Translations under genes and position numbers: made by a program
Assembly (NCBI RefSeq): GCF_016464015.1
Contig: NZ_JACDXT010000001.1
Location: forward strand, 62,001-126,000
Reading direction: 5' to 3'
DNA: 64,000 bases
DNA from: Psychrobacter sp. bablab_jr014
GTDB lineage: Bacteria > Pseudomonadota > Gammaproteobacteria > Pseudomonadales > Moraxellaceae
Shown: piece after piece, positions 1 to 8,644 of the stretch
How positions within the stretch are numbered: position 1 is the stretch's first letter
Layout: the number at the start of each line of letters is the position of its first letter
Notes under the pieces: generated by a model
Database searches by the model: none
What the model saw: the letters and a program-made list of their open reading frames with translations, nothing else
Told to the model about the DNA's origin: nothing

Positions 1-1
1 T

Positions 2-133
2 ATGAGTTCTATCATAGAGCAGCTAGAGTTTGCGAACATTTATAAAAGATTAAGAAAAGTAACGATTGTGGCAAGCTATCATCGCATTATGATGGACAAC
101 TGCCGCTTTGTATTGCAAACTGAGCGTCAATAA
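2..133 (+). CDS. Unidentified ORF end (43 residues visible)
   Basis: An open frame runs from an ATG at base 2 to a TAA at 131-133. It may be the 3' end of a longer gene that begins before the window, because the frame is still open at the left edge. The peptide is basic and hydrophobic (it contains YKRLRKVTIVASYHR). I do not recognise a family and see no domain. No ribosome-binding site can be judged because the upstream bases are missing. A clear intrinsic terminator lies about 140 bases downstream. Confidence 0.3.
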   Translation: MSSIIEQLEFANIYKRLRKVTIVASYHRIMMDNCRFVLQTERQ

Positions 134-270
134 ATAGGGGACAGCGTATGCATACAAGGATGCAGCTTATGTATTGATAAGCGGGCATATCTCAAGCGTG
201 TCGGATCATGTGTAAGCAGGGCGATGCTTGCGCACCGATAGGTAATACATCGTCTGAATGGATAGGTATG

Positions 271-304
271 AATAAGCACTGATATTTACAGTGCTTATTT
301 TTTT
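271..304 (+). terminator. Intrinsic terminator
   Basis: A perfect 11-bp stem (AATAAGCACTG, 271-281, with CAGTGCTTATT, 289-299) encloses a 7-base loop and runs into seven T residues. It would end transcription entering from the left edge. It separates that unit from the transporter that follows. Confidence 0.75.
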
Positions 305-360
305 ATTACTGCGCTGTCTAATTTGTGAGTTTTGATAATAATGATCAGGCTTACACCACC

Positions 361-381
361 GTGCCTGTGGGCACTTTTTTT
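361..381 (+). terminator. Terminator-like hairpin just ahead of an MFS start codon
   Basis: GTGCC (361-365) pairs with GGCAC (370-374) around a TGTG loop and is followed by seven T (375-381). The T-tract ends only about 10 bases before the preferred start codon at 392. It could be a second terminator in tandem with the one at 271-304, or an attenuator of the transporter gene. The stem is only 5 bp, so its strength is uncertain. Confidence 0.4.
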
Positions 382-391
382 GTTGGGCTTT

Positions 392-1585
392 ATGACACAT
401 GATATTAAGACGGGTAACGATACCCGCAATGTACAGTATATCCGTGTATTTCTGATGGGCATCAGCGCCTTTGTGGTCAATACCACAGAGTTTGTCCCTG
501 TGGCGCTGCTCAGTGACATTGCACGCGATTTTTCGATTACGACGGCGCAGACGGGATGGATGCTGACACTTTATGCGTGGATTGTGGCGGCGATGTCATT
601 ACCGCTGATGCTGATGACGGGCAAGCTTGAGCGCAAACGTTTGCTGCTGGGCTTGTTTGTGGTATTTATTGCCAGCCACATTTTATCGGTATTTGCGTGG
701 AACTTTCAGATATTGCTGATTAGCCGCGTGGGCATCGCGCTGTCGCATGCGATATTTTGGTCGATTACGGCAGCGATTGCGCTGCGCGTCGCTCCTGATG
801 GCAAAAAGGCTTTGGCACTCAGTGTCCTTGCCACAGGAACCTCATTGGCGATGGTTTTGGGCGTGCCATTAGGGCGACTGATTGGGCAATGGTTTGGCTG
901 GCGAGCAACCTTTGGCAGTATTGGCGGCATTGCGTTTTTGGTATTTATTTTACAGTTTAAGCTACTCCCGACCATGCCAAGTATGTTTGATGGGTCAGTG
1001 AAAAAAGTCCCTGAGCTGCTTAAAAATCCATTACTCGTTTGCCTGTATCTGTTTTGCTTTGTGGTGTTCACCGCGCATTACGCTGCGTATTCGTATATCG
1101 AACCCTTTATGCGCGAGATTGGCAATATTAGTGAAAACTTTGCAACCTTTGTCCTATTGCTGTTTGGCGGTGCGGGCATCATCGGTAGTGTAATATTTAG
1201 CCGCTTTGGTGAGCGTGGTAGTACGCGCCTGATGCTTGGTTCTATCGTGCTGATGCTGGTGTCGATGCTGCTACTATTACCTGTGATATCGTCAACGTGG
1301 GGATTATCCGCAGTGACACTCATTTGGGGCACAGCGCTGATGCTGTTGATGCTGTGTATTCAAGCCAAGGTCATCATGATTGATGTGAGCGCACAAGATG
1401 TGGTGATGTCGATGTTCTCAGGCATTATTAATCTGGGCATTGGCACAGGCGCGCTACTCGGCGGCTATGCGGTGACTCATATTGCGCTATCGAGCGTGGG
1501 CTTTGTTGGCGCGGCGGTCGCAGCCATTGCATTGATCCTCATGATATTTATGCTTACGCGTTTTCGCTCGCTACGTTATAGCTGA
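392..1585 (+). CDS. MFS sugar/drug exporter, SotB-like
   Basis: A 12-helix major facilitator of the DHA1 drug-proton antiporter group, closest in appearance to the sugar efflux transporter SotB. Early residues include the block SAFVVNTTEFVPVALL, a hallmark of SotB/AraJ-type exporters, then a GKLERKRLLLG loop corresponding to the MFS motif between helices 2 and 3. It would sit in the inner membrane and export small solutes by proton exchange; the substrate cannot be read from sequence. The frame is open from 332, but residues encoded before 392 fall in a terminator-like hairpin and do not look like transporter, so I prefer ATG 392 (397 residues). No strong Shine-Dalgarno is visible. It converges with the symporter gene across a shared terminator. 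Confidence 0.8.
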   Translation: MTHDIKTGNDTRNVQYIRVFLMGISAFVVNTTEFVPVALLSDIARDFSITTAQTGWMLTLYAWIVAAMSLPLMLMTGKLERKRLLLGLFVVFIASHILSVFAWNFQILLISRVGIALSHAIFWSITAAIALRVAPDGKKALALSVLATGTSLAMVLGVPLGRLIGQWFGWRATFGSIGGIAFLVFILQFKLLPTMPSMFDGSVKKVPELLKNPLLVCLYLFCFVVFTAHYAAYSYIEPFMREIGNISENFATFVLLLFGGAGIIGSVIFSRFGERGSTRLMLGSIVLMLVSMLLLLPVISSTWGLSAVTLIWGTALMLLMLCIQAKVIMIDVSAQDVVMSMFSGIINLGIGTGALLGGYAVTHIALSSVGFVGAAVAAIALILMIFMLTRFRSLRYS

Positions 1586-1600
1586 TATTAAAAGTATTGA

Positions 1601-1635
1601 AAAAAAACCAGCCTTATATTCGGGCTGGTTTTTTT
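1601..1635. terminator. Bidirectional intrinsic terminator
   Basis: AACCAGCC and GGGCTGGTT form a stem flanked by an A-tract on the left and a T-tract on the right, so it works in both directions. It lies between the convergent MFS exporter and the dicarboxylate/amino acid symporter. Confidence 0.85.
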
Positions 1636-1662
1636 ATGAAGCATAGATTTGTCGGAGTATGG

Positions 1663-2931
1663 CTAAGCCTCATTGAGCACCAAAGACTCCTCGGCATCGA
1701 CTGGCGCATCTTTGTGTTTTTCGCTTTGATCAACAATCTTGGCACCGACCAAATCACCCACAACATTACCAAAGGTAAAAATCATATCGACCAAAATATT
1801 AATACCTGCTGTCAGTGCCACAATCTCAATGGGCAAGCCAGCTTGCGTAAATACGATGGACATACCAATCAAGCCTGCGCCAGGTACGCCAGCCGTACCC
1901 ACAGCAGCCATAGTACCAATGATGACGATAGTCGCAAGCTCTGGCGTGGACAAGGTCATACCCATAATCTCTGCCGCAAAAATAACCGCAACACCAAAAC
2001 GTATGGCCGTACCATTCATATTGATAGTGGCGCCGATAGGCAGAGTCAGTTTGGCAACGCGCTCACCGATTCCCGCTTTTTCTGCGCATTTGATAGTGAC
2101 AGGTAGCGTTCCGATGCTGCTGCTGGTCACAAAGGATGTGAAGGCTGCTTCTTTGATGTCTTTATAAAACTGAATGACTTTAATGCCGAAAAGTTTCATC
2201 ATGATAGGAAAGGCGACGCCGACCAATACCAGTACGCCAAGATAAGACGTCCCGATAAATTTACCCAAGGCGATGGCGGTATCAAAACCTTGAGTACCAA
2301 AGGTATTGGCTGTAATCCCAAGCACACCGATAGGCGCATACACCAGAATACCGCTCAAAACTTTAGAGACCACCTCGTTCCCTGCCTCTAAAAGCTTGAA
2401 TAAAAACTCACCCATCTCTTGTTGTTTTTTATCGGTTGAATGTCGCATGAACAAAATGGCCAAACCAAAGACTACCGATACAAAGACAACGGCTAAGATA
2501 TCGCCATTGGCAAAGGCACTAAAAATATTGCTGGGCACCATACCGAGCAGTGTGTCAATAAAAGAAGGGCGGGCAGGCGTGTCCATGACCACCTCGGTTG
2601 GCAGAGAAAACCCCGCACCAGGATTGGTGATTTTTGCCAACAAGATACCGATAACGACAGCGACACCTGTTGATAACAGGTAAAAGGGGAAGATTTTTAA
2701 GCCAATGCGCCCAAGCTCTTTGGGGTTTGAGTGATTGACAGCGACCATCAAAGAAAAGACGACCAAGGGGATAACAATCATTTTTAATAAGTTTAAGAAC
2801 AAACTGCCAAGTGGTGCTAAGAAGCTGCTGTAATCACCTAAGACAACACCAAGTAAAATACCAATTAAAAAACCACCTGTCATTTTTACCATAAACGACA
2901 TACCGGTATACCACTGCCAAATACTTTTCAT
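1663..2931 (-). CDS. Dicarboxylate/amino acid:cation symporter (SDF family)
   Basis: A GltP/DctA-type secondary transporter of 422 residues that would import a dicarboxylate or acidic/neutral amino acid with Na+ or H+ across the inner membrane. Visible family marks are the serine-rich hairpin TSSSIGTLPVT, the unwound helix-7 motif written here NMNGT (about residues 304-308), and the second hairpin GVPGAGLIGMS. The usual motif is NMDGT; the Asp is Asn at residue 306 here. The ATG at 2931 is preceded by a strong GGAGGG at about 5 bases; an upstream in-frame start at 2943 has no such site. The C-terminus is short and acidic. The substrate is not predictable from the sequence, and I avoid a gene symbol for that reason. 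Confidence 0.92.
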   Translation of the reverse strand: MKSIWQWYTGMSFMVKMTGGFLIGILLGVVLGDYSSFLAPLGSLFLNLLKMIVIPLVVFSLMVAVNHSNPKELGRIGLKIFPFYLLSTGVAVVIGILLAKITNPGAGFSLPTEVVMDTPARPSFIDTLLGMVPSNIFSAFANGDILAVVFVSVVFGLAILFMRHSTDKKQQEMGEFLFKLLEAGNEVVSKVLSGILVYAPIGVLGITANTFGTQGFDTAIALGKFIGTSYLGVLVLVGVAFPIMMKLFGIKVIQFYKDIKEAAFTSFVTSSSIGTLPVTIKCAEKAGIGERVAKLTLPIGATINMNGTAIRFGVAVIFAAEIMGMTLSTPELATIVIIGTMAAVGTAGVPGAGLIGMSIVFTQAGLPIEIVALTAGINILVDMIFTFGNVVGDLVGAKIVDQSEKHKDAPVDAEESLVLNEA

Positions 2932-3585
2932 GACTCCCTCCAATAACTATCAATGCAACCTATAGATGTTCAAAGAGGGCAGAGCGTCTGGCACTAAAAA
3001 GGCAAGTATAGACACTCCATTGTCCACTTTATCAAAATATAGATTGGTGCCAACCAAATAAAAAATACAGAAGATGCAGACCGTTCCTTCGTCCGCAAAT
3101 TAAAATTCTGAAATAGTAAAGATATATTCTATAAGTGAAATATGATACTAACTATCAAGAGTCAACAGAACAAAGGAAAAATAGTATGGCAGGCATGAGT
3201 TTTTTTCTTGCAAAGAAAACAAAAAAATACTAGAAAAAGAGAAATTTTGCTTACTATTTGGGCATAAAGCAGTATGTATCGATACACAATGAGTCTTTTG
3301 AATGAGTGTAAAATACCTGTTCATCAAAATAAGCTGAACAGTCAAGACAAAATATAGCGTATTAATATATTTTAGTATACTAAAGTTCGCTAAAATTCCA
3401 AAAATCAGTGTAATAAGATATCCAAACAAGAGCATCTTTAGCATAAGGTCTGTTTTCTTATCACATTATGAGCCATAATGCGGTGAAATAATTTTGTTAC
3501 CTATTGTTAAGTTTGAGCCGATGCTATGTATAATGCACCAGCACAAGAGTTTCTAACCTCACGCCCTTAATAAGAAGATTTTATT
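2932..3585. other. Intergenic region upstream of malic enzyme and symporter
   Basis: AT-rich, with no convincing gene; a 98-codon minus-strand frame at 3148-3444 has no ribosome-binding site and an implausible composition. It must hold the divergent promoters of the symporter and maeA. A perfect 14-bp palindrome, TTTAGTATACTAAA, sits at 3371-3384. A TATAAT at 3529-3534 is a plausible -10 box for maeA, but no good -35 stands at ideal spacing. Confidence 0.5.
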
Positions 3586-5268
3586 ATGTCACATAAGCGT
3601 CCCTTATATATCCCTGTTGCTGGCCCTGCTCTTTTAGAGACGCCTTTACTTAATAAAGGAAGTGCCTTTACCGCAGAAGAGCGTAATAGCTTTAATCTGA
3701 CGGGTCTATTACCCCATAACATTGAGACGATCGAAGAGCAATCTTTGCGCGCTTATCATCAGCTGCGCTCATTTACGAATGATATGGACAAGCATATCTA
3801 CTTGCGTAATATCCAAGACACCAACGAAACCTTGTTTTACCATTTGGTTGAACAGCACATCGAAGAAATCATGCCGCTCATCTATACCCCAACCGTGGGG
3901 CAGGCATGTGAAAAATTCTCACAAATTTATCGTCGCAAACGTGGGTTGTTCATCTCTTATCCTGAGCGTCATCAAATCGATGACATCTTACACAACGCCA
4001 CCAAACAAAACGTTAAGGTCATCGTTGTGACGGATGGCGAGCGTATTCTAGGCTTGGGCGACCAAGGTATCGGCGGCATGGGTATTCCGATTGGTAAGTT
4101 GTCTTTGTATACTGCTTGTGGTGGTATCAGCCCAGCGTATTGCTTACCTATCTTGCTTGATGTCGGCACCAACAACCAGCAGCTGATTGATGATCCTATG
4201 TATATGGGCTGGCGCAACCCGCGTATCTCTGGTGAAGAGTATGACGAATTTGTAGACTTGTTCATTCAAGCCATCAAACGCCGCTGGCCAGATGCTTTGC
4301 TACAGTTTGAAGACTTTGCGCAGGCCAACGCCACACCGCTATTAGAAAAATACCGCGACCAGCTGTGCTGCTTTAATGATGACATTCAAGGTACGGCGGC
4401 GGTATCGGTCGGTACATTGATTGCCGCTTGCCAAAATAAAGGTCAAAAATTAAGCGAGCAAAAAATTGCCTTTTTAGGAGCAGGTTCGGCAGGTTGTGGT
4501 ATTGCTGAGCATATCGTGCGCCAAATGCAACGTGAAGGTTTAACAGAAGCGCAAGCGCGTAGCCAAGTGTTCATGGTGGATCGCTATGGTCTACTTACTG
4601 ATAGCATGACAGAGCTACAAAAGTTCCAAGTGCCTTTAGTACAAAAAGAATCAGCGATTGCGCATTGGGACAAGAGCAACAAACTGGGCTTGGCACAAGT
4701 GGTTAAGCAAGGCGGCGTTACGGTACTGTTCGGTGTCAGTGGCCAAAAAGGTCTGTTTACCCAAGAAGTCGTCGAAGCACTGTGCGCGAATACTGAGCAC
4801 CCAATCGTATTGCCACTATCAAACCCAACGTCACGCGTAGAAGCAACCCCGCAAGAGATTATGAATTGGAGTCGTGGCAAAGCCATCATTGCGACAGGTA
4901 GCCCATTCCCGAATACGACATGTAATGGTCAGTCGTATGAAGTGTCTCAGTGTAATAACAGCTACATCTTCCCTGGCATTGGTCTTGGCGCGTTAGCAGC
5001 GGGCGCCACAGGCATTAGCGACAATATGCTGATGGCGGCGAGCCAAGCGCTGGCAGACATTTCTATGGAATATGAAAAAGCACCTGGTGCGATCTTGCCA
5101 CCGATCAATGTGATTCGCGAAATCAGCGAAAAAATCGCTTATGCTGTGGCTGTGCAAGCCGTTGAAGACAAGCTTGCGCTACATGATACGGAAGAAAACT
5201 TGCTCCGCCGTATTAAGGCAAACTTTTGGTTGCCTGAATACCGCAACTATCGCCGTACCTCGTTTTAA
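3586..5268 (+). CDS. maeA: NAD-dependent malic enzyme
   Basis: Oxidatively decarboxylates malate to pyruvate, yielding NADH and CO2 in the cytoplasm. At 560 residues it is the size of E. coli MaeA (SfcA). Family marks in order: the [13 protein letters not shown] segment, [29 protein letters not shown] carrying metal-binding acids, and the Rossmann motif [14 protein letters not shown]. The neighbouring dicarboxylate/amino acid symporter could feed C4 acids into this reaction, but that is inference and the genes are divergently transcribed. The ATG at 3586 has a weak AAGAAG upstream. The gene ends at a strong bidirectional terminator shared with the convergent EAL-domain gene. Confidence 0.96.
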   Translation: MSHKRPLYIPVAGPALLETPLLNKGSAFTAEERNSFNLTGLLPHNIETIEEQSLRAYHQLRSFTNDMDKHIYLRNIQDTNETLFYHLVEQHIEEIMPLIYTPTVGQACEKFSQIYRRKRGLFISYPERHQIDDILHNATKQNVKVIVVTDGERILGLGDQGIGGMGIPIGKLSLYTACGGISPAYCLPILLDVGTNNQQLIDDPMYMGWRNPRISGEEYDEFVDLFIQAIKRRWPDALLQFEDFAQANATPLLEKYRDQLCCFNDDIQGTAAVSVGTLIAACQNKGQKLSEQKIAFLGAGSAGCGIAEHIVRQMQREGLTEAQARSQVFMVDRYGLLTDSMTELQKFQVPLVQKESAIAHWDKSNKLGLAQVVKQGGVTVLFGVSGQKGLFTQEVVEALCANTEHPIVLPLSNPTSRVEATPQEIMNWSRGKAIIATGSPFPNTTCNGQSYEVSQCNNSYIFPGIGLGALAAGATGISDNMLMAASQALADISMEYEKAPGAILPPINVIREISEKIAYAVAVQAVEDKLALHDTEENLLRRIKANFWLPEYRNYRRTSF

Positions 5269-5286
5269 TCGATAACCGCGATATGT

Positions 5287-5330
5287 AAAAAGCCCAATAC
5301 TACGATAAAAAGTAGTGTTGGGCTTTTTTT
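5287..5330. terminator. Bidirectional intrinsic terminator
   Basis: An AAAAAGCCCAA arm pairs with TTGGGCTTTTTTT, and an inner TACTAC / GTAGT pairing extends the stem. It lies between maeA and the convergent PAS-GGDEF-EAL gene and can serve both. Confidence 0.85.
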
Positions 5331-5391
5331 GTGTAAGCCAGTATTGAACTGACTATAAAACATAAAGGCTTTAAAATAATGAGGAGCGCGG

Positions 5392-7101
5392 TCAGTTTGC
5401 CGCGTCATCCGCGGCGTGTTGGTCTATCAGAAGTTGGGTTGCTGTCTCTGCAGACATCGGCCTGCCAAACCAATAGCCTTGCGCATATTGGCAGCCCATA
5501 TTATTTAGTAGCTCGGCCTGTTCGCGCATTTCAATGCCTTCTGCAACCACACCCATTTCTAATGCTTTGGCCAAGTCCAAAATGGCTTTAACAATCGCAC
5601 TTTGAGTCGGGTCAGAGATGATTTTTGATATAAAGCTTTTATCTATTTTTATAAAGTCAAAGTCATACTCTTGTAAATAGCTGAGTGAGGCATATCCTGT
5701 ACCAAAGTCATCCAATGCCAGCTTGACGCCCAAGTTTTTTATTTTCATCAGCTGGTACTGGACGTTGCTGTGCCGAAGCATTAGCGATGATTCGGTCATC
5801 TCAATATGCAGTTGCTCAGGATAAATACGGTATTGTGTAATAAGACCACTGATAAATTCATAAAAGTTGGGTTGACTAAACTCTGCGGCCTCAGCATTAA
5901 TACAAATATGTTGACAAAATCCCATACCCAGCCATGTGTTTAGCTGCTGCGCAATCTGTTCTGCCATCTGCAAAAACAGGTCAAATGACAGCTTGTGCTT
6001 AATAATGGCTTCAATAAAATGAACGGGTTTAAGAAGGCCTCGGGTTGGATGCTGCCAGCGCACCAACGCCTCAAAGCCGACAATCATTCCAGTACTCAAT
6101 TCAATCTTAGGCTGGTAATGAGGCACAAACTGCGCGTCTTGAATCGCGCCGCGCAGCTCGGCTTCGAGCTGTAAACGCTGGTCATTGTCCAAATCGAGCT
6201 GCGGATTGTACCAATAAATATCATCGCCGCCTTGTTGCTTGACATATTGCATCGCTTTTTCGGCATATTGCAGCAAATCATGCATTTGCTTGCTGTTTTC
6301 GGGCGCATAGCTGATGCCTACAGAAATCTTGAGGTAAATGGGGTGTTTATTGGTGACAAACGGACGCTCACACATCTGCATCAAGCTGTCCAGCTCATTA
6401 CGTACTAAATTGGCGTCAATAAACTCAAACAGCATGGCAAAATCATCGCTACCAAAGTGCGAAAAGATATGCATGTTTTTTAATTGCAAATCGGTCACAC
6501 GCTTGGCAAACTGCTGTACCAACGTATCAGCATGCTCTTGTCCCAAAGTGTTGGCGAGCATGCGATAATGATCAATATTAATCCGTACAATCACCACTTC
6601 GCGGTAGCTGTCTAATAATAAATCGCTGGTTTGGCTTAAAAACACTTTACGGTTGGGCAACTGCGTTAGTTGGTCATAGTTGCTTAAATGTGAAACACGC
6701 TCAAGCGTCTCTGTATTCGGACAGGTGTCTTTGACCATGCCAATATGATAATAGCCATCTGACAGCTCAATACGCCGAAAGGTAATATGACAATCGAGCG
6801 TCTGACCATAGCGGGTGGTCAGCGATAAGTTGTTTTGGTAGTAGCCGTACTCGTCCAATCGATAAGCAATATCTTTTAAAATGCGCTGCTCTCGCTGACC
6901 CAAAAACTTACGCGCATAAATCCCTAAAGGACGACCAACCAAAAAGGTCTCGCTGTAGCCAACCATCACTTCATACGCTGCATTCACCCACATATAGCGC
7001 AAATCGGCATCAAGAATAAAAATAGCATCGTCAAACCGACTACACAGTTTAACCAGTAGTTGTTCTTTGTGGGTCTCGGATAGGGGAGTAAAATCCTTCA
7101 T
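5392..7101 (-). CDS. PAS-GGDEF-EAL protein, probable c-di-GMP phosphodiesterase
   Basis: A cytosolic signalling protein of about 569 residues with no clear membrane segment. An N-terminal PAS domain (FDDAIFILDADLRYMWVN region) is followed by a GGDEF domain and a C-terminal EAL domain. The GGDEF signature is replaced by GSDDF, so cyclase activity is doubtful. The EAL domain keeps its key motifs: EALVRW, the DDFGTGYASL loop, KIDKSFI, VVAEGIE and AQGYWFGRP. I infer a phosphodiesterase controlled by PAS, with the GGDEF domain perhaps acting as a GTP sensor. The frame extends to 7176, but residues before the Met at 7101 do not look like domain sequence, so I chose 7101; the ribosome-binding site is weak either way. 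Confidence 0.9.
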   Translation of the reverse strand: MKDFTPLSETHKEQLLVKLCSRFDDAIFILDADLRYMWVNAAYEVMVGYSETFLVGRPLGIYARKFLGQREQRILKDIAYRLDEYGYYQNNLSLTTRYGQTLDCHITFRRIELSDGYYHIGMVKDTCPNTETLERVSHLSNYDQLTQLPNRKVFLSQTSDLLLDSYREVVIVRINIDHYRMLANTLGQEHADTLVQQFAKRVTDLQLKNMHIFSHFGSDDFAMLFEFIDANLVRNELDSLMQMCERPFVTNKHPIYLKISVGISYAPENSKQMHDLLQYAEKAMQYVKQQGGDDIYWYNPQLDLDNDQRLQLEAELRGAIQDAQFVPHYQPKIELSTGMIVGFEALVRWQHPTRGLLKPVHFIEAIIKHKLSFDLFLQMAEQIAQQLNTWLGMGFCQHICINAEAAEFSQPNFYEFISGLITQYRIYPEQLHIEMTESSLMLRHSNVQYQLMKIKNLGVKLALDDFGTGYASLSYLQEYDFDFIKIDKSFISKIISDPTQSAIVKAILDLAKALEMGVVAEGIEMREQAELLNNMGCQYAQGYWFGRPMSAETATQLLIDQHAADDAAN

Positions 7102-7281
7102 AATATCAGCCTGTACAGGATAATAAACGCGCTTATCTGTCTTGTGCCGCCTGCCGTAGCATCCTACCAAGGTCAAGAGCGCCCCATGTTTGATTTCTTA
7201 AGCACAGATATGGGTAGACGCGACATATCATTTAAGATACCAAAATTATTGCAAAAATATCAATAAATCATAGACTTAAAA

Positions 7282-7550
7282 TAGGGCGTGTTGAACATTC
7301 GCAAATAGGCACTGCTGATTGCTAAAATTGTTCCAGACAAGGCACAAAGCGACGATAATTCAGATGCCTTAGCGAGATTTGTAACACAGTATGGGGCAAT
7401 TTTAGCATCAGCCCGCAGGGACAGGACTCTTTTTTGCCGCTTCATCGTTAAAAATAAGCGCTTAGAATGACTAAACTTATTATTTTTAACCTCGAATCGC
7501 CTAAAAAATAGTCGCTGTCAGTGCCATGGTCTAATGGTCAACACGCCCTA
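7282..7550. mobile_element. MITE-like element with 18-bp terminal inverted repeats
   Basis: TAGGGCGTGTTGAACATT at 7282-7299 and the reverse complement of TAGGGCGTGTTGACCATT at 7533-7550 match at 17 of 18 positions and bound 269 bp. If the outer TA on each side is counted as target duplication, the geometry fits transposons that duplicate TA. No transposase is inside; a 61-codon minus frame at 7260-7445 crosses the left end and looks non-functional. An inner inverted repeat lies near 7447-7490. The element sits between the EAL gene and nadC, so it interrupts no gene. A solo copy of the terminal 13 bases occurs at 52486. Confidence 0.7.
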
Positions 7551-7624
7551 GTATACCTACAAATATTCCTATACGACGGTATAAATAAAAGTAGCCACTC
7601 CATTGTAGCGTATGTTCAGACCCT

Positions 7625-8485
7625 TTAAGCCGTCACAAAATCAAGGCCAATATCCAGCGCGGTGCTGCTGTGTGTCAGATAACCCATAGCAATAAAGTCC
7701 ACGCCTGTTTTTGCGACTGCCTGCACGGTCTCAGGGGTGATGCCGCCTGATGCTTCAGTTTGGGCGCGACCTTGGCACATGGTGATGGCTTTTTTCAGCG
7801 TCTCAGGCGACATGTTGTCAAGCAGTACCAACGTTGCTCCTGCATCCAGCGCGGCGGCTAATTGCTCGAGCGTATCGACTTCTACCTCAATCGGCACAAG
7901 GTGTCCTGCATGCGCGCGCGCCTGCGTGATGGCGGTAGCAATATCGCCCACGATGGCAATGTGATTGTCTTTGATTAAAATCGCATCGTCCAAACCCATA
8001 CGATGATTGCGCCCGCCGCCGCAGCGTACGGCGTACTTTTGTAAGAGTCGCAGCCCTGGAATGGTCTTGCGCGTGCAGGTGATGTTGGCGGGATACTCAG
8101 CGACACTATCGACAATACGGCGCGTATCAGTAGCAATACCGCTCAAATGGGTCATAAAGTTCAGCGCAGTACGCTCGGCGGTGAGCAGGTGACGTGCATT
8201 GCCTTCGACCGTTGCCAGCACGGTGCCCGCCTCCACGCTTATGCCGTCGCTCACCACTGCCTGAAAATCAATCGCCTTATCGACCAATAAAAACGCCAAA
8301 CGCGCCAAGTCCAAACCGCACACCACGCCTGCTTGACGCGCGCGAATATGTAGCTTTGCCTGCATATCGGCAGGAATAGTCGCCTGCGAGGTGATGTCGC
8401 CACGACGCCCCAAATCTTCAATAAGCGCCTGCTCAACAAACGGCGTTAATATCACATCGTCCAATGCTGCTTGGGTCTGACTCAT
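7625..8485 (-). CDS. nadC: Nicotinate-nucleotide pyrophosphorylase (carboxylating)
   Basis: Converts quinolinate and PRPP to nicotinate mononucleotide, the third step of de novo NAD synthesis. Recognisable segments are RKTIPGLR, KYAVRCGGGRNHRMGL with substrate-binding basic residues, ILIKDNH, VEVEVDTLEQ and the ASGGIT phosphate-binding loop. I take ATG 8485 (286 residues) because AAGGGG stands 8 bases upstream; the frame is open to 8530 without support. A NadQ-type palindrome lies about 80-106 bases upstream of the start, so the gene is probably repressed when NAD is plentiful. No terminator is evident before the MITE. Confidence 0.96.
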   Translation of the reverse strand: MSQTQAALDDVILTPFVEQALIEDLGRRGDITSQATIPADMQAKLHIRARQAGVVCGLDLARLAFLLVDKAIDFQAVVSDGISVEAGTVLATVEGNARHLLTAERTALNFMTHLSGIATDTRRIVDSVAEYPANITCTRKTIPGLRLLQKYAVRCGGGRNHRMGLDDAILIKDNHIAIVGDIATAITQARAHAGHLVPIEVEVDTLEQLAAALDAGATLVLLDNMSPETLKKAITMCQGRAQTEASGGITPETVQAVAKTGVDFIAMGYLTHSSTALDIGLDFVTA

Positions 8486-8564
8486 CGCTTGCCCCTTTTG
8501 ACTGTCATTAAGCATGTTTAATAGCGCCACTGACTTTGTACTTATAACAAGTCATTGTTAGCAT

Positions 8565-8591
8565 TATTTAAACTCAAATTGAGCATAAATA
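8565..8591. promoter_or_regulatory. Putative NadQ operator upstream of nadC
   Basis: A near-perfect 27-bp palindrome: TATTTA (8565-8570), two bases, CTCAA, a central A, TTGAG, two bases, TAAATA (8586-8591). Only the two-base spacers break the symmetry. The same architecture and almost the same bases recur upstream of nadA at 9875-9901. The encoded NadQ-like regulator lies between the two sites. Repressor binding is inferred, not shown. Confidence 0.7.
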
Positions 8592-8644
8592 TAACGTACT
8601 ATGACCGCTTAGGCAAGCCTTTACATGATATACCTACTCAAGGT

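Noticed and set aside
3148-3444. 98-codon minus-strand ORF upstream of malic enzyme
   Set aside because: No ribosome-binding site, composition dominated by Leu, Ile, Phe and Ser as expected from AT-rich non-coding DNA, and no recognisable family.
7260-7445. 61-codon ORF across the left end of the MITE-like element
   Set aside because: It spans the element boundary and has no ribosome-binding site, so it is more likely element sequence read by chance than a gene.
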